Positions 38,606-49,099 of a stretch of 64,000 nt of DNA are shown piece by piece. Each line of letters starts with the position of its first letter. Within the stretch, counting starts at the first letter, position 1. The notes under the pieces are model-generated. The model was not told where the DNA came from. It saw only the letters and a program-made list of their open reading frames with translations, and ran no database searches. Made by a program: the position numbers and the translations under genes. Source of the stretch: Nemania diffusa (lineage: Eukaryota; Ascomycota; Sordariomycetes; Xylariales; Xylariaceae); contig JBBPUQ010000006.1 of NCBI GenBank assembly GCA_038501195.1, positions 806,001-870,000 of the forward strand, given 5' to 3'.

Positions 38606-40359
38606 ACCAGCGGAAGGCTAGTCTCCAAGGAGGGCGGATGGCTAGAAAGGGGGTCTACAAGGCTACTGAAGTGGTCTAGCTATTGAGACAGTGTGGACGA
38701 CACGGTTACAGGTGGAACATGTTGATTAGGTCAACTAGACTTAGTCCGTCGTTTTCTTTTATTTATTTGGCTAGTTGAAGTGCATAGATTTATTAGCATA
38801 CAAGAAAGGGGGCACAGCCACAGGTTGTGGCCCTTCGGGGTCGACTACACTAAGAATATACGATTTCTTACCAGAATACTCGTTTTTATCCCCTCAAATC
38901 TCTAGAAGTGATTTAGATGGCCGTGGCCAGTCCTCTAGAGTGTGTACTTACTACGCTTCGTTTCACTACCTATATATAGCATGCGGCTGGGCAAGTGGCT
39001 TGCCACCGACCCTGTCCAACTTACCATAATTGCGTAATTGATTTGTATTGTACACACCTCCTCTAAATCTAAATCTGGCCTCAGCATGCCTTCATAAAAT
39101 CTAGTACCGACCAGGACTATATCCGGTAGAGTGTAGCGAACTGTGCTTCAATTGACGATTGCCGACTGATCTACTCACTCGCCTCTCAAGCGCAAGAAAG
39201 CTCTCTCTATATCAAGACATCCTTAGCTCTGCAGCGTAGCTTAAGAGAACCGAAGCGTCCTTGTCAGTTGGATCTATAAATTCGTCAATATGGTTCTCCT
39301 AATAATCTATTCGACCATAGAGGATCGTTTGAAGCTAGAAATCGTGAGCTTATGGTAACCGCCCTAGTATCTATCGAATGGAGGACCTCGGGTAATCATT
39401 GTCTTACTTACTGTGATGGTTGGGGGCCTGGCTATTCCGTCGTTTGATGGAACTGTTCATTGAGGACTTTCGTATTGACAATGCTACTGTTTCACTTTGG
39501 ATGATAGTTAACAGAGCGTGGCAAAAATAATTTTCTGGTTTACAGCGATTACTAGGTTCAATTATAAAACAGCGTCATTCTACTTGTTACACGCCAATCA
39601 AATGGAGAGTTCATTCTTGTCTGATGTATAATTTATGGCTTAGCCCAGTTATATCCTCTAATGCCTATGACGATCATAGCCGATAGCGTGTGGGAAGTGA
39701 ACTTGAGGAATTTGATTTGTCGCCGGTTTGATGAATTTATGTCGCATGGAAACTTGGGGGCTGTCAGCTTGCGACTTCAACAAGCTGAATAATCCAACCA
39801 ATCCTCCCACATGTTTCAACTAGATATTGTTGCACCTAGCCAGTCCTATTATATGTTTTTCGTTATATATAGATATTAAGTCCTGTAGTAATGGTATGCG
39901 TACCTCTATTCACCGGCATTTATTTTTAGGACTATGAATTGACCTGAGTGATTGGGCCCCTAGCCGAGGAGGAATTGAGCCACTACTCTTCCCAGGCTAG
40001 GATAACTCACCGAGGTAGCCATGGAACTGTATGATGGAAGGAAACGCAGTATAATAAGATAGTCTTTTTTTAAAACTCCGCTATATGTGTTGAGCCTAGT
40101 TGACAGCAATGTGGCTAATTTTTGGTGTTTTCACAATAAATCTACTCTATGTTGCATTTCAGTCCTCTCATCGCCCATGGCATCACCCGCACTACCTTGT
40201 TACAAGTATATTTTACTAAACCATGCGCTCTCTTAAAATCCAGCTATTTATTGGAAATATACCTCTTTGACCTTCTTCACTCCGTACTGCCCTTTCATGG
40301 TCCAATCTATAGCGACCGTCTCCCTCATTCACTATACAAGTTGTTCATTTTAGGGTAAA
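38606..40359. other. Intergenic, no gene; uORF before the next gene
   Basis: About 1.75 kb without a supported gene. A 69-codon ATG frame at 40149-40358 ends with TAA one base before the ATG of the downstream membrane-protein gene, so it could act as an upstream ORF if it lies in the leader. Confidence 0.4.
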
Positions 40360-42594
40360 ATGCCGCAATCTATTGTTGAGGTTATTCCTGATGTCCCAGG
40401 TCATCACCCTATGAGCAGTGGCCGACGCACTGGTACTCCAACTACCTCAGAAAACAGCGCGAATGAAAGTTCCAGTCCCCTTAACCCCCCTGGGGATATC
40501 ACACAGGGGAAAGCTCGACAACATTCGGATTCGAGTCAGGATACTACCCCGAGACTACCGCTTCAGAGTTCGCTGAGTACCCTAGGCTGCGTAACCATTT
40601 TCGGCGGATCATTTCTTACCCTGGCTGCCCTCGCATTTCTGCTTTTCCTCTGGGGAGGTAGAGGGCCTGTCGAAGGTGGCGCCAAAGCTCAACCAGTATG
40701 GCGTGCCATTATGCTTCATGGTTGGGCAACACAAGCGGTGACGTTGACGTCTCTCGTCCTCCGTATCATTTCAGCTAGCCAAGCCGGTCTCTGCACCTCC
40801 ATGGTAGCTGCACTCTTGCTGGAAAGAAGAAGTGTACCGGTCTCGCAGGTCGCACAGCTCTCCGTCACTCGCAGCGTCAATGGCGGGCCGCTTGGACTCC
40901 TTTATACGATGTCGTCTCGCAGAATGCGGTTGGTAGTTGTGAAACCAGAGGTGCTGCTACTTTTTGTCCTTGCACTCACAACTTTCGCACTCCAATTCTC
41001 ATCCACGATACTCATTTCTGACTTCGGCATGATGCGTCTCATTCAGGATGCTAACCACACAACTCTCAATGTGGCGTTGTCACCAGAAGCTGCTAGCAAC
41101 ATAGGATCTTTTCTCACTTTTGGTAATATTGATAGTTCCACAGTATTGTTTGGCGATGTTGATTCGCCAGACGATCCAGCGCCGAACCTACAAGGCGTAT
41201 CCGACACTGGGCCTAAGCGGCGCGCATTCCTCCCCTTTCAGAAAGAAGACCGCGTGAATCTACAGCATTTCTCCGGGGCGGCATTTTCTTCAGTGTCGAG
41301 AACGGCGTGCATTGGGCCGTCTATGAGCGCGGAACTGAATTTCGATCCGTCACGCGGATTCTCAATATCGGGACGAATTGCATACAATCAGTCTCTTCAA
41401 GATGCTGGACAGGCCCCCACCCAGCAATGCTCAGATGATGGTAATTTCTGTCTACCGCTTGCTTATAACTGCTCTCTTCCGGTCAACACAGATCCCAGCC
41501 TGTATTCGCAGTGGCCAACAGCTATTTGTCACTTGCTGATTAATGCGGATGAAACCTCCCATATTATGCCATCGTGGGACCAACACAGTGGTGCTTTTGA
41601 CTTTGCTGCTGGATTCTGGCCGGCCTTGGTATTTGCAACCAACATGCCAGCCTCATACATGGAACAAGTAATAGACTCCGGACCGATCACACTGGGCAAC
41701 CCCTTATTGTATGGCGAATGGGCCTCTTATGAATTAGAGCCGGGGAAATTCTTAAACACTACATTCTGCTCCTCGACACTGAATGCAACAGTATCCTCCT
41801 TGTCTATGACCGGAGAGCTCAACCAGACAGAGCCAGAACTCGCGTGGAACACTACGACGCGGTCATACGAGGTTAGCTCGTTACAGACTCTCTTCGGTGC
41901 TGATAATGTTCACAAGACCCCGGCTCAGCGGGGGGTTCTCTCCATCATGGGTAACATCCAAGATCCGGTCAGCCCAAATGACTTAGACGTAAATAGAACA
42001 TCAGCACTGGGCGCACTTGAAGCAAGCTCAGCGACGTTTGGCAACGGTGCGGCGGCCGGGGTCTGGGCTAACAGCGTTAACGGTAGCAGTGTTGGCATGT
42101 GTGACCACTGTGACATCTTCGGGGGTGGTGTATCAGATGACATTGCTGCGCTCTTCCAACACATCGTCAACACTACGGGGCGGGCTGCTGTTGCCGTTGA
42201 CACGTATCTGGCTATGCTGTCACGCTCGTGGTTCTACTCGCTGCTACAAAAGTTCGACGTCCCGGGCACCGTCATCACGGCGTTTGCGACCACGGTTCTG
42301 TTGCCCATCCGCTGGTCTGGCCTGGCGGCTGTATTGTCGCTGGTGGCAACAAATACGGTTCTCACTTGGATCATCACAGTGCTGTATGTGTGGCGTACAC
42401 GATTCACGTTTGCGGGTAATTATTGGCACGCAGTTTCCCAGCTCATCAACAAGGATACGTTGCCGCTTCTTGAAAAAGGCGGCGAGATGAAGGATGAGGA
42501 TGTTGCGGAAAAACTAGATATGGAGCTCGAAGACTTCTTGGTGAAGATTGACCGTCTGGAGATAGGTGGCCGTGTTTCCGTGGTAAAAATGTAG
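40360..42594 (+). CDS. Large-ectodomain fungal membrane protein, single exon
   Basis: 744 residues from ATG 40360, no intron needed. A Ser/Pro-rich N-terminal tail (1-72) is followed by membrane segments near 75-98 (CVTIFGGSFLTLAALAFLLF) and about 115-150 (one or two), then a third near 198-222 (PEVLLLFVLALTTFALQFSS). A roughly 420-residue extracellular region follows, with many N-glycosylation sequons and paired cysteines (FCLPLAYNCS, GMCDHCDIFG). Two closely spaced helices near 640-690 end in an acidic cytoplasmic tail. This topology resembles a common uncharacterised Pezizomycotina family, related in style to DUF3176 proteins such as that at 49100-51114. No enzymatic motif is visible. Substrate or signalling role is unknown. 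Confidence 0.85.
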   Translation: MPQSIVEVIPDVPGHHPMSSGRRTGTPTTSENSANESSSPLNPPGDITQGKARQHSDSSQDTTPRLPLQSSLSTLGCVTIFGGSFLTLAALAFLLFLWGGRGPVEGGAKAQPVWRAIMLHGWATQAVTLTSLVLRIISASQAGLCTSMVAALLLERRSVPVSQVAQLSVTRSVNGGPLGLLYTMSSRRMRLVVVKPEVLLLFVLALTTFALQFSSTILISDFGMMRLIQDANHTTLNVALSPEAASNIGSFLTFGNIDSSTVLFGDVDSPDDPAPNLQGVSDTGPKRRAFLPFQKEDRVNLQHFSGAAFSSVSRTACIGPSMSAELNFDPSRGFSISGRIAYNQSLQDAGQAPTQQCSDDGNFCLPLAYNCSLPVNTDPSLYSQWPTAICHLLINADETSHIMPSWDQHSGAFDFAAGFWPALVFATNMPASYMEQVIDSGPITLGNPLLYGEWASYELEPGKFLNTTFCSSTLNATVSSLSMTGELNQTEPELAWNTTTRSYEVSSLQTLFGADNVHKTPAQRGVLSIMGNIQDPVSPNDLDVNRTSALGALEASSATFGNGAAAGVWANSVNGSSVGMCDHCDIFGGGVSDDIAALFQHIVNTTGRAAVAVDTYLAMLSRSWFYSLLQKFDVPGTVITAFATTVLLPIRWSGLAAVLSLVATNTVLTWIITVLYVWRTRFTFAGNYWHAVSQLINKDTLPLLEKGGEMKDEDVAEKLDMELEDFLVKIDRLEIGGRVSVVKM

Positions 42595-42719
42595 GATAAT
42601 CCGGATTGTAGTACTTTGGATGGTTTATCCTTGGGAACTCTGGGGCAAGCCTCTGATGATTTATGTTTTGAGAAAAGGGTCAAGTTTCTAGAGCGCAGTA
42701 TATTTCATGTCCAGCTTTA

Positions 42720-44858
42720 CTATCTAATCCTCACTATAACTCGTTCGGTTTTGGGAACAAAAGGGAGTTGGTCCTCGCCAGCAAGCGGAGCAAGATTCAA
42801 TTTCGCTATCCATGCTAATCCAATTCGTTCGTAGATTTGTTGAGAAGTTTTCTTTAAGACGAGACAGTCGCAGTGCCAATACGGGCTCTCAGAGCCTTTA
42901 CGGCGTATCCATAAACAGTAATACGTTAGGTTTTCGCTGCCGTCTGGGAGCACATAATCGCTTTTGAACCCGTAGTCTTCACTACCATCGACCACGATGT
43001 TGTAACGATATATGCCAGCAGAATCTACCCTAGGATTAACGCAAAGAGTTGCTGTTACCATGTAGCTCGACACAACGAGTATTGCTGATGCTATTTCTGC
43101 GGTGCTATCAAGAGCAAGAGGGGTGCATTGGATATCCAGAATTTGAGCGTATATCTTCCTGTCCTCGCTGGAGTCAGAACTGTATTGGATTCTGCCGTTT
43201 ACAGAAGCCCAGGACCAGGTTGGTGCTCTCCAGATCGACGACCTGTCTGCATTTAACGAGAAGGCCCCCCAAAGAAGGTCTTCGATCAGGTTGTCTTCCC
43301 AAAGTCCCGCTAGGTACTTGGCGCCTCCTCTAACATGCTGCATCTGTTTTGCGACACCAGACAGGGCGGGAAACACATCTTTTTGGAACGTGAGGTCGAG
43401 CGCCGAGTATTCGGCGACAATCTCGTGCCATCTAAGTCTTAACACTTGGCTCGACTGAGATGCAAGCTTGATACCATGGGATATCTTTCCGAGCATTTGC
43501 CTCAGGAGGTATTCGGAGACTGAGGATAACTGCAGTTCTTTACTGGTTTTGATATAGGAGCATTCGCATGCTGCAACCTCCATGCATTCCCAAAGCACCT
43601 CCTGCATCCCGAAATGGAGGACTCGTGGCGATAGAAGTCGTTCTTGGAAAACCCAGCCCCGTTTAAGTAACGGGTTATTGTTGGCCCCAATAGTGTAATT
43701 GTCGTGGACATTCCTACGGACGTAGATTGAATGCGATAATCTGTGGTCATCGGAACACCTCAGTTCGGCAGCCTTGTATTCCGGAGAAGCAGTCGAGAAG
43801 CAACCGCCCACTCCGCTTCCAGACCTTGTTGCAGCGACAGTTAAGTACGAGTTCTGGTAGATTGTAGCCATCTGTGAAGACTCCGTGCGCCAGTCATCTT
43901 CGCTATCTTGGATGATGCAAAGGGAATCGATCCAAATATACTGAATTCCTAGCTTCCGAGCGACTGTGATAGCATGTTGGAAAGTTGTGGATAAATCAGA
44001 CCAGGAGATATTGTTCTTGTATGGCTGGAGAGTTGCCTTTGTCGTCTTAATTACCTGTGTCGTACCCCAGCAATGACTGAGGCACATATACTTCGCCAAT
44101 TCATTATTTGTCTCATACAACCTTAGCTGGGTACTTTCAGAGCTACCAACATGAACTACCCGCTTCGGCAATGGAGTTAGGTTATAGTCTTTAAGACACG
44201 TGTGATTCTGCGTGCAATCCCCTATCCATTGCGATACGCGAGCAAAAGCCGCCTCCGAGGAAGTATCGCCACAGATCTCAGTGCCTACGCCGATAGCTGT
44301 CCAAGGGCACGGGTTTGCTGAGAAGAAGTTAGTCAACTATTAACAGTACTCGAAACTGACATGCTCGCCTTCTAGAGTAAAAAAGTCTATCGCGACCTGT
44401 TGGCGGACACCGTCGACGCCATTCCAGTCCAGGCAAAGAAGAAGGCCTTCGAAAGGAAGCTCGGCCTCAAACTCGTATACGTAGCTCTTGGCTCGCTCTT
44501 GGGGGTTCCATTGTGGCATGCATATATCTATGCCGGAAATCAGGAGCTTACAGAACCGGCATCCTGAATGCGCGGAGAGTTCAAGTTTTGGAATTGTTGT
44601 ATCAAGACGCCAAGCTTGGCCATTGCGATAAAGTCTTTGAAGACCGTTGCAGAGAGAGCATGGTGAGGCAGCAGCCATAGCTTCTTCCCCAGTCTGAAAG
44701 GGTAGAGACTGTACAAAACGTAGACGGGCCACTCCTAAACTAGAGAGAAATCGAGCATCAATGTAAGAGAAGGTATTTAGTATCTAGCTCAGGTCTAAAG
44801 AGTCTCATACCCCCTGGAGATCGACTATTGTTGAGGGGTGCGGGGTTACAACTCGCAT
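42720..44858 (-). CDS. HET-domain protein with very short candidate intron
   Basis: Model on the minus strand: 44812-44858, 44345-44739, 42720-44317; 679 residues. HET motifs are clear: YMCLSHCWG (about residue 224), YIWIDSLCIIQDSEDDW (about 274) and RGWVFQERLLSPR. HET proteins act in vegetative incompatibility and programmed cell death of fused non-self hyphae. An N-terminal CSLC…CRFC segment precedes the domain, as is common. Between VSFEY and NPCPW lie two in-frame stops, removable as a 27-nt GT-AG intron (44318-44344) with a perfect TGACTAAC branch and CTCAG acceptor. A better donor (GTCAGT, 44360) gives a 43-nt intron but shifts the frame. The first exon (ATG 44858) is a splice-signal inference; everything from 44739 rests on continuous reading. 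Confidence 0.75.
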
Positions 44859-45123
44859 TAGTCAATTGAGAAGTACGCCGAAATATCAATACAAATGCTT
44901 TATCATTAAATTGTTTCCTAATTTAAAAGAAATAAATGCAAAAAAATGTCGTTACGCCAGGGCTTCTGCATTTTCAATCTAATGATATTTCGCATATCAA
45001 CCAAGATCTTTATTCTATCTATGTCAACTAAACATCCTGAACTCACCACACCGCTACCCCATTATGCAGCATATACTGCTCATGCTCATGCAGTCTCCCA
45101 ACATGTGTCAGCACTAGAGAAGT

Positions 45124-46095
45124 CTAATACTTCTCGTAGTACTTGAACACGTGGGTAGAGATCTGCTTGCCATCCGCATCATATCTCTTAGGCAGAACAG
45201 TCAACAAGCCATTGATATCCCTTGGCTCGAAGTCCAGGCCTAGAGCACCAGCCGTCATAACATCACTGCCAAATTTCTCCTGGATCCAGTGCGCAAACAT
45301 GTCCATTCCTGCAACCGCGCCTGACCCAGTCCAGAGGTTCCCATCCACAACCCACTGTTTCTCCATCGTCCACTTGATCTGGGGGAAGCGCTTCTTCACC
45401 CATTCGAACTCGAAGTGGTTAATTGTTGCGTTTTTGCCGTCTAAGACGCCGGCCAACGCAGCAACGAATGCACCGGTACACTTTAGCGATTAGTTAGAAA
45501 CTTCCATTCTAGGCCATGAAGTTGGGTTCAGGAGGAATGCACGGCTTCCAAACCAGAGCTGGAGCTGCATCGAATGCCTTCTATAATTGTAAACACGGCA
45601 ATTACTCACAGTCGTAAAAAGAGGCTTCCCAGCTGCGACATGACGGCGGATGAATTCAGCATACTTTGGATGAAGCTCGAAATGGGCTGGGTTCGGTCCT
45701 CCCAGAATCAGGCAGTCAATCTCCGGACAATCATCGACGGTAGTGGTTGGCACGATCGAGATGTAGCTTGTAAGGAGGGCAACCGGCTCCCTAGTAAGCC
45801 CAATGTGATGGAATACAACCTCTGGCGCCCGAGATAAGGTAGCTTCGTCGATCGGCGCAAAGGTCTTGACTAATACATCAACCAATTAGTAATTGTCTAG
45901 ATATCTATTGTATAGATATGAAGGGCCTGATTGGTTTAGAGCTGTACAGCCAAGTGTCGGGAGAGGTAGCCTGAAAGAATATCACGTACGGGCAGTCAGA
46001 AGCCCTTTGGACGATGAGTTGATGAGATCAGTCGGTCCCAATACATCGATCGCCTGGTAGTTATAGACGAGTGCGCCAAAAGTGATGGGTGCCAT
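45124..46095 (-). CDS. DJ-1/PfpI-family protein, 3 exons
   Basis: Exons 45990-46095, 45610-45869 and 45124-45480 (minus strand) give 240 residues. Introns of 120 and 129 bp have GTACGT and GTGAGT donors; the second has CTAACTAAT and AAAG. The protein starts MAPITFGALVYNYQAIDVLG, has CLILGGPNP, and carries the nucleophile elbow FTTCTGAFVAALAG with Cys near residue 123, then a His/Glu-bearing segment (INHFEFEW). The family includes glyoxalase III-like, isonitrile hydratase-like and protease-like members. Fungal relatives of this type are usually annotated as DJ-1/PfpI or ThiJ; the substrate is not predictable. The second intron falls immediately before the catalytic cysteine codon. It is divergent from the pectinesterase gene across 1.27 kb. 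Confidence 0.85.
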
Positions 46096-47362
46096 ATTGA
46101 ATTGTTCGAGATTTGTGAATTTGAGAAATTGCTAACGAGGTAGAAGAAGTCTGAGGATGGTGAGGAGAGCTTTGTAGATGTTGATCCAACTACACACTCC
46201 AATCTAGGGATCAACTAATACTTTATATATGATCATGATTAACACTGCCAGTATGATTAAAAATGTGATGTCCCATTTGTAAGCTTCGTTTTGCTAACCT
46301 CCGAGCTGCAGCGGAATTTATGATCTTCACCTCCTGTCTCACTTAGGTTGAAGTCTTCATGAGTGAGATACAGCCCCATCAAGATGCTGACCAAAACCTG
46401 ATTGGCTATTTATACTACCTTAAGTCAACACCACTTCACATGCCCACCCATTGTCTTTCATCCTCGTGATATGGTTACCCACGATTAGTCATGTAATTTT
46501 CTCACTTTTGTGCAAACCATGAAAAATTTGCTGCATTTTTACTTACTAGCATCTATGATTCCTAGATATTCTTATTGTGATTGATTCTAAATATGATGCC
46601 ACGCAGCCTGAGGAGCCTGCTATAAATCTTACGAAAAGCGCCAAAACTTAGGATAGGCCAGCGTACCTTAAAGGCACCACACAGGAGGCTATAGGAGTAC
46701 ATTTCATGTAAAGTACCTGTAATACGATACATAATGAAAACATGTTGGACCTGTAGCTTCATCATGATGTATTATAAATAGTACCTTCCATCCGTTTCGA
46801 CATGACTACGGGGCTGTCAGACCACGCCTCGGGGTTCGGAATGTTTTATTGTAACTACTATGGCCCAATGCATCGCCTTCTTCGATTCACAACATTAATT
46901 AATAATAGACTTAGTTCTGAACTTCGCCTTACGTCCTTCAATTTTAGAAGAGAAATCTATGCGTTTCTCGCGCAACGAAAGCCAATCAGCAAACTCACAA
47001 ACGGCTCAATTGCCAGTATACCCAAGTAATGAACTAAGAGGGTTTATTTCAAACCTCCAAATCTGCAGATGAACGCGATATATTGCACGTGTTTTGAATG
47101 ACACAACAGTCGCGGGCAAGAAAGACCTTCCCCGCACAATGGCTTTTTAAAGGGGCAAGGGTACACTTGAGGTCGTTGGAGCTCGATGATAATAATTCCG
47201 GAAAGCCATAGTAAAGTATATCTCCAAATTCGGTTATCTTTATTCCGACACCCCTCGATTGCGCGAGGGGGGGTATTTGGTTTAGGCTAGTAGTTTCATA
47301 TTGATTTATGTACTAATAGCCCATCACTGCCACATCTCTAGGTAAAGATTGCTTGAACCACG
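46096..47362. other. Intergenic promoter region, nothing else seen
   Basis: Divergent spacer between the DJ-1 gene and the pectinesterase gene. A 75-codon ATG frame (46802-47029) lacks any feature. A short inverted repeat CCCCTCG…CGAGGGG (about 47257-47272), some 90 bp before the pectinesterase ATG, resembles a zinc-cluster transcription-factor site. Confidence 0.45.
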
Positions 47363-48802
47363 ATGAGAGTTTCCCTAACCCTAGCCGCCGTCTTGACGGC
47401 CGTAAGCAGAGCTACACCAAACATAGATTCTGCCGGGAGAGACATTCTACTTTATCCTGCAGATGGCGAGCACGATGTCAATCCAGACGTGCAGCTTAAA
47501 CTTACATTCCCATCTCCGCCAGAGATCGGGTCGTCCGGCAAAATAAATGTCTTCGATTCAGAATCCAACAAGCTAGTTGACACATTGGATCTTTCTATTC
47601 CATTCTCTCCAAGTCCTTACGGCAATGGGTCAACCAAAGCTAACTACACTGACACGACAAAGTACCAAACGAACATCATTGGCGGGTTAGACTTCTATTT
47701 TTATCCTATTATCGTCCGGAACTACACCGCCACTATATACTTACACAACAACAAGCTCACCTATGGACGCATATACCTAGTCGAGATTGAGCCCAGTGTA
47801 TTGAAATTGGCCAGTGGTTCATTCAGCGGGTTTACCCTAGACGAGCCATGGAGCTTCTCAACTAAAGCCCACGGTCCCAGCAACGGGGCAACAACAGTTG
47901 TAGTAGCAGCAGATGGCTCTGGTGACTTCAACACTGTTCAAGGGGCCCTCGATTGGGCACCCGCCAACCCAACCAAGCGCACGACGATTTACATCAAGAA
48001 TGGAAACTACGAAGAGCTCGTGTTTTGGCAATATAAAACGAACCTCATCATCCGCGGCCAGACCCGCGAAAAGACCATCGTTGGATATCCCAACAATAGC
48101 GCTTTCAATCCCCCAAACAGACAGGGTCCTTCTCGTCGTCCCGCGTTCTCTTTCCGCGGGGCCGCGGACTTGCAGCTCAGCAGCTTCACCATCAACAACT
48201 ACTACTCCGGCCAAGCCGAAGCCTTGCTCGTCGACGGCGTGCGGATCATCCTAGACCATATGACTCTCAACGGGTCCGGCGATGCCTTGACGACCTACGG
48301 CACGCTCTACGTCGCCGACAGCAAGTTGACTGGGGCGGGAGACACTGTTCTAGGCTACGGAAGCGCGTATTGGCTGCGCAGCAGGGTCGAGTCAATTGGA
48401 ACCGTAACGTGGACGCGCACCGTTCAAGGAATCCACGGCAATGTCTTCGTCGATTGCACCATCGTCGGGATGGGAAATGAAACAACACTGGCGCGTCTGC
48501 CTGATAATACGGGCGGGGTGATGGACAATTGGCCGTATGCCGAGATGGTCCTCATCGACACAAAGACGGACAGGATCTCTCCCGAGGGTTGGGGCCCTGT
48601 TCAAGGACCTCCGTTTGACACCAGCCATGTGAGATTTTGGGAGTTCAATACTACAGATCTCCAAGGCCGGCCCGTTGATACGTCTGAGAGGTTGAACATC
48701 TCTAGACAATTGGCATTGCCGAGAGATAAGGCCATTATCGCTGAATACATGGACCCGGCGAATATTCTAGGAGGGTGGCGACCAGTTGTACTCGAGTCTT
48801 AG
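47363..48802 (+). CDS. Divergent secreted pectinesterase-like protein (CE8 fold)
   Basis: 479 residues, no intron. Signal peptide 1-18; residues about 25-168 form an Ig-like beta domain of the kind seen before some fungal pectinesterases; the right-handed beta-helix follows. Pectinesterase landmarks: GSGDFNTVQGAL (185-196), GQAEAL (283-288), GSGDAL (304-309, replacing GxQDTL), GAGDTVLG (324-331, replacing GTVDFIFG) and an Arg in LARLP (379, near the usual LGRPW). Both catalytic Asp positions (307, 327) and the Arg are kept, but the oxyanion-hole Gln beside the first Asp is Gly. Canonical family members de-esterify pectin in plant cell walls. This one may have altered activity or substrate. 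Numerous N-glycosylation sequons. Confidence 0.85.
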   Translation: MRVSLTLAAVLTAVSRATPNIDSAGRDILLYPADGEHDVNPDVQLKLTFPSPPEIGSSGKINVFDSESNKLVDTLDLSIPFSPSPYGNGSTKANYTDTTKYQTNIIGGLDFYFYPIIVRNYTATIYLHNNKLTYGRIYLVEIEPSVLKLASGSFSGFTLDEPWSFSTKAHGPSNGATTVVVAADGSGDFNTVQGALDWAPANPTKRTTIYIKNGNYEELVFWQYKTNLIIRGQTREKTIVGYPNNSAFNPPNRQGPSRRPAFSFRGAADLQLSSFTINNYYSGQAEALLVDGVRIILDHMTLNGSGDALTTYGTLYVADSKLTGAGDTVLGYGSAYWLRSRVESIGTVTWTRTVQGIHGNVFVDCTIVGMGNETTLARLPDNTGGVMDNWPYAEMVLIDTKTDRISPEGWGPVQGPPFDTSHVRFWEFNTTDLQGRPVDTSERLNISRQLALPRDKAIIAEYMDPANILGGWRPVVLES

Positions 48803-48821
48803 GCCCCAAGCTTCGAACCCC

Positions 48822-48936
48822 GTATAATGAAACGGAACGTATAAATCACACTCTGGGGGTCTTGTTACGGTTATAAGATCGCTTCCAGGGGTTTCTAGCT
48901 TCAGACCATCAGAAACGGTAGGGAGTTATTCAGGCT
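48822..48936. repeat. Diverged dispersed repeat, copy 2
   Basis: AACGGAACGTATAAATCACA (48831-48850) matches copy 1 at 38492-38511 with one G/A transition. GTTTCTAGCTTCAGACCATC and GTTATTCAGG follow in the same order and spacing. It lies just downstream of the pectinesterase stop. Confidence 0.5.
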
Positions 48937-49099
48937 TCAGCTGGTTGCTAAAGGAGAGGTATTTCCAAGATATTATTGATTTATTAGGTGTGCTTGTTAT
49001 GCACTTAGTGAAATAGCTTGTGGCACAGCGACAAGTGGGTGGCTTGATAGCGTGGCTTAGCTACGCGTCCTGTCATATAGCCTGCCTATAACCTGCTTC

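Noticed and set aside
46802..47029. 75-codon ATG frame in the DJ-1/pectinesterase spacer
   Set aside because: No motif, signal or splice support; length within chance expectation.
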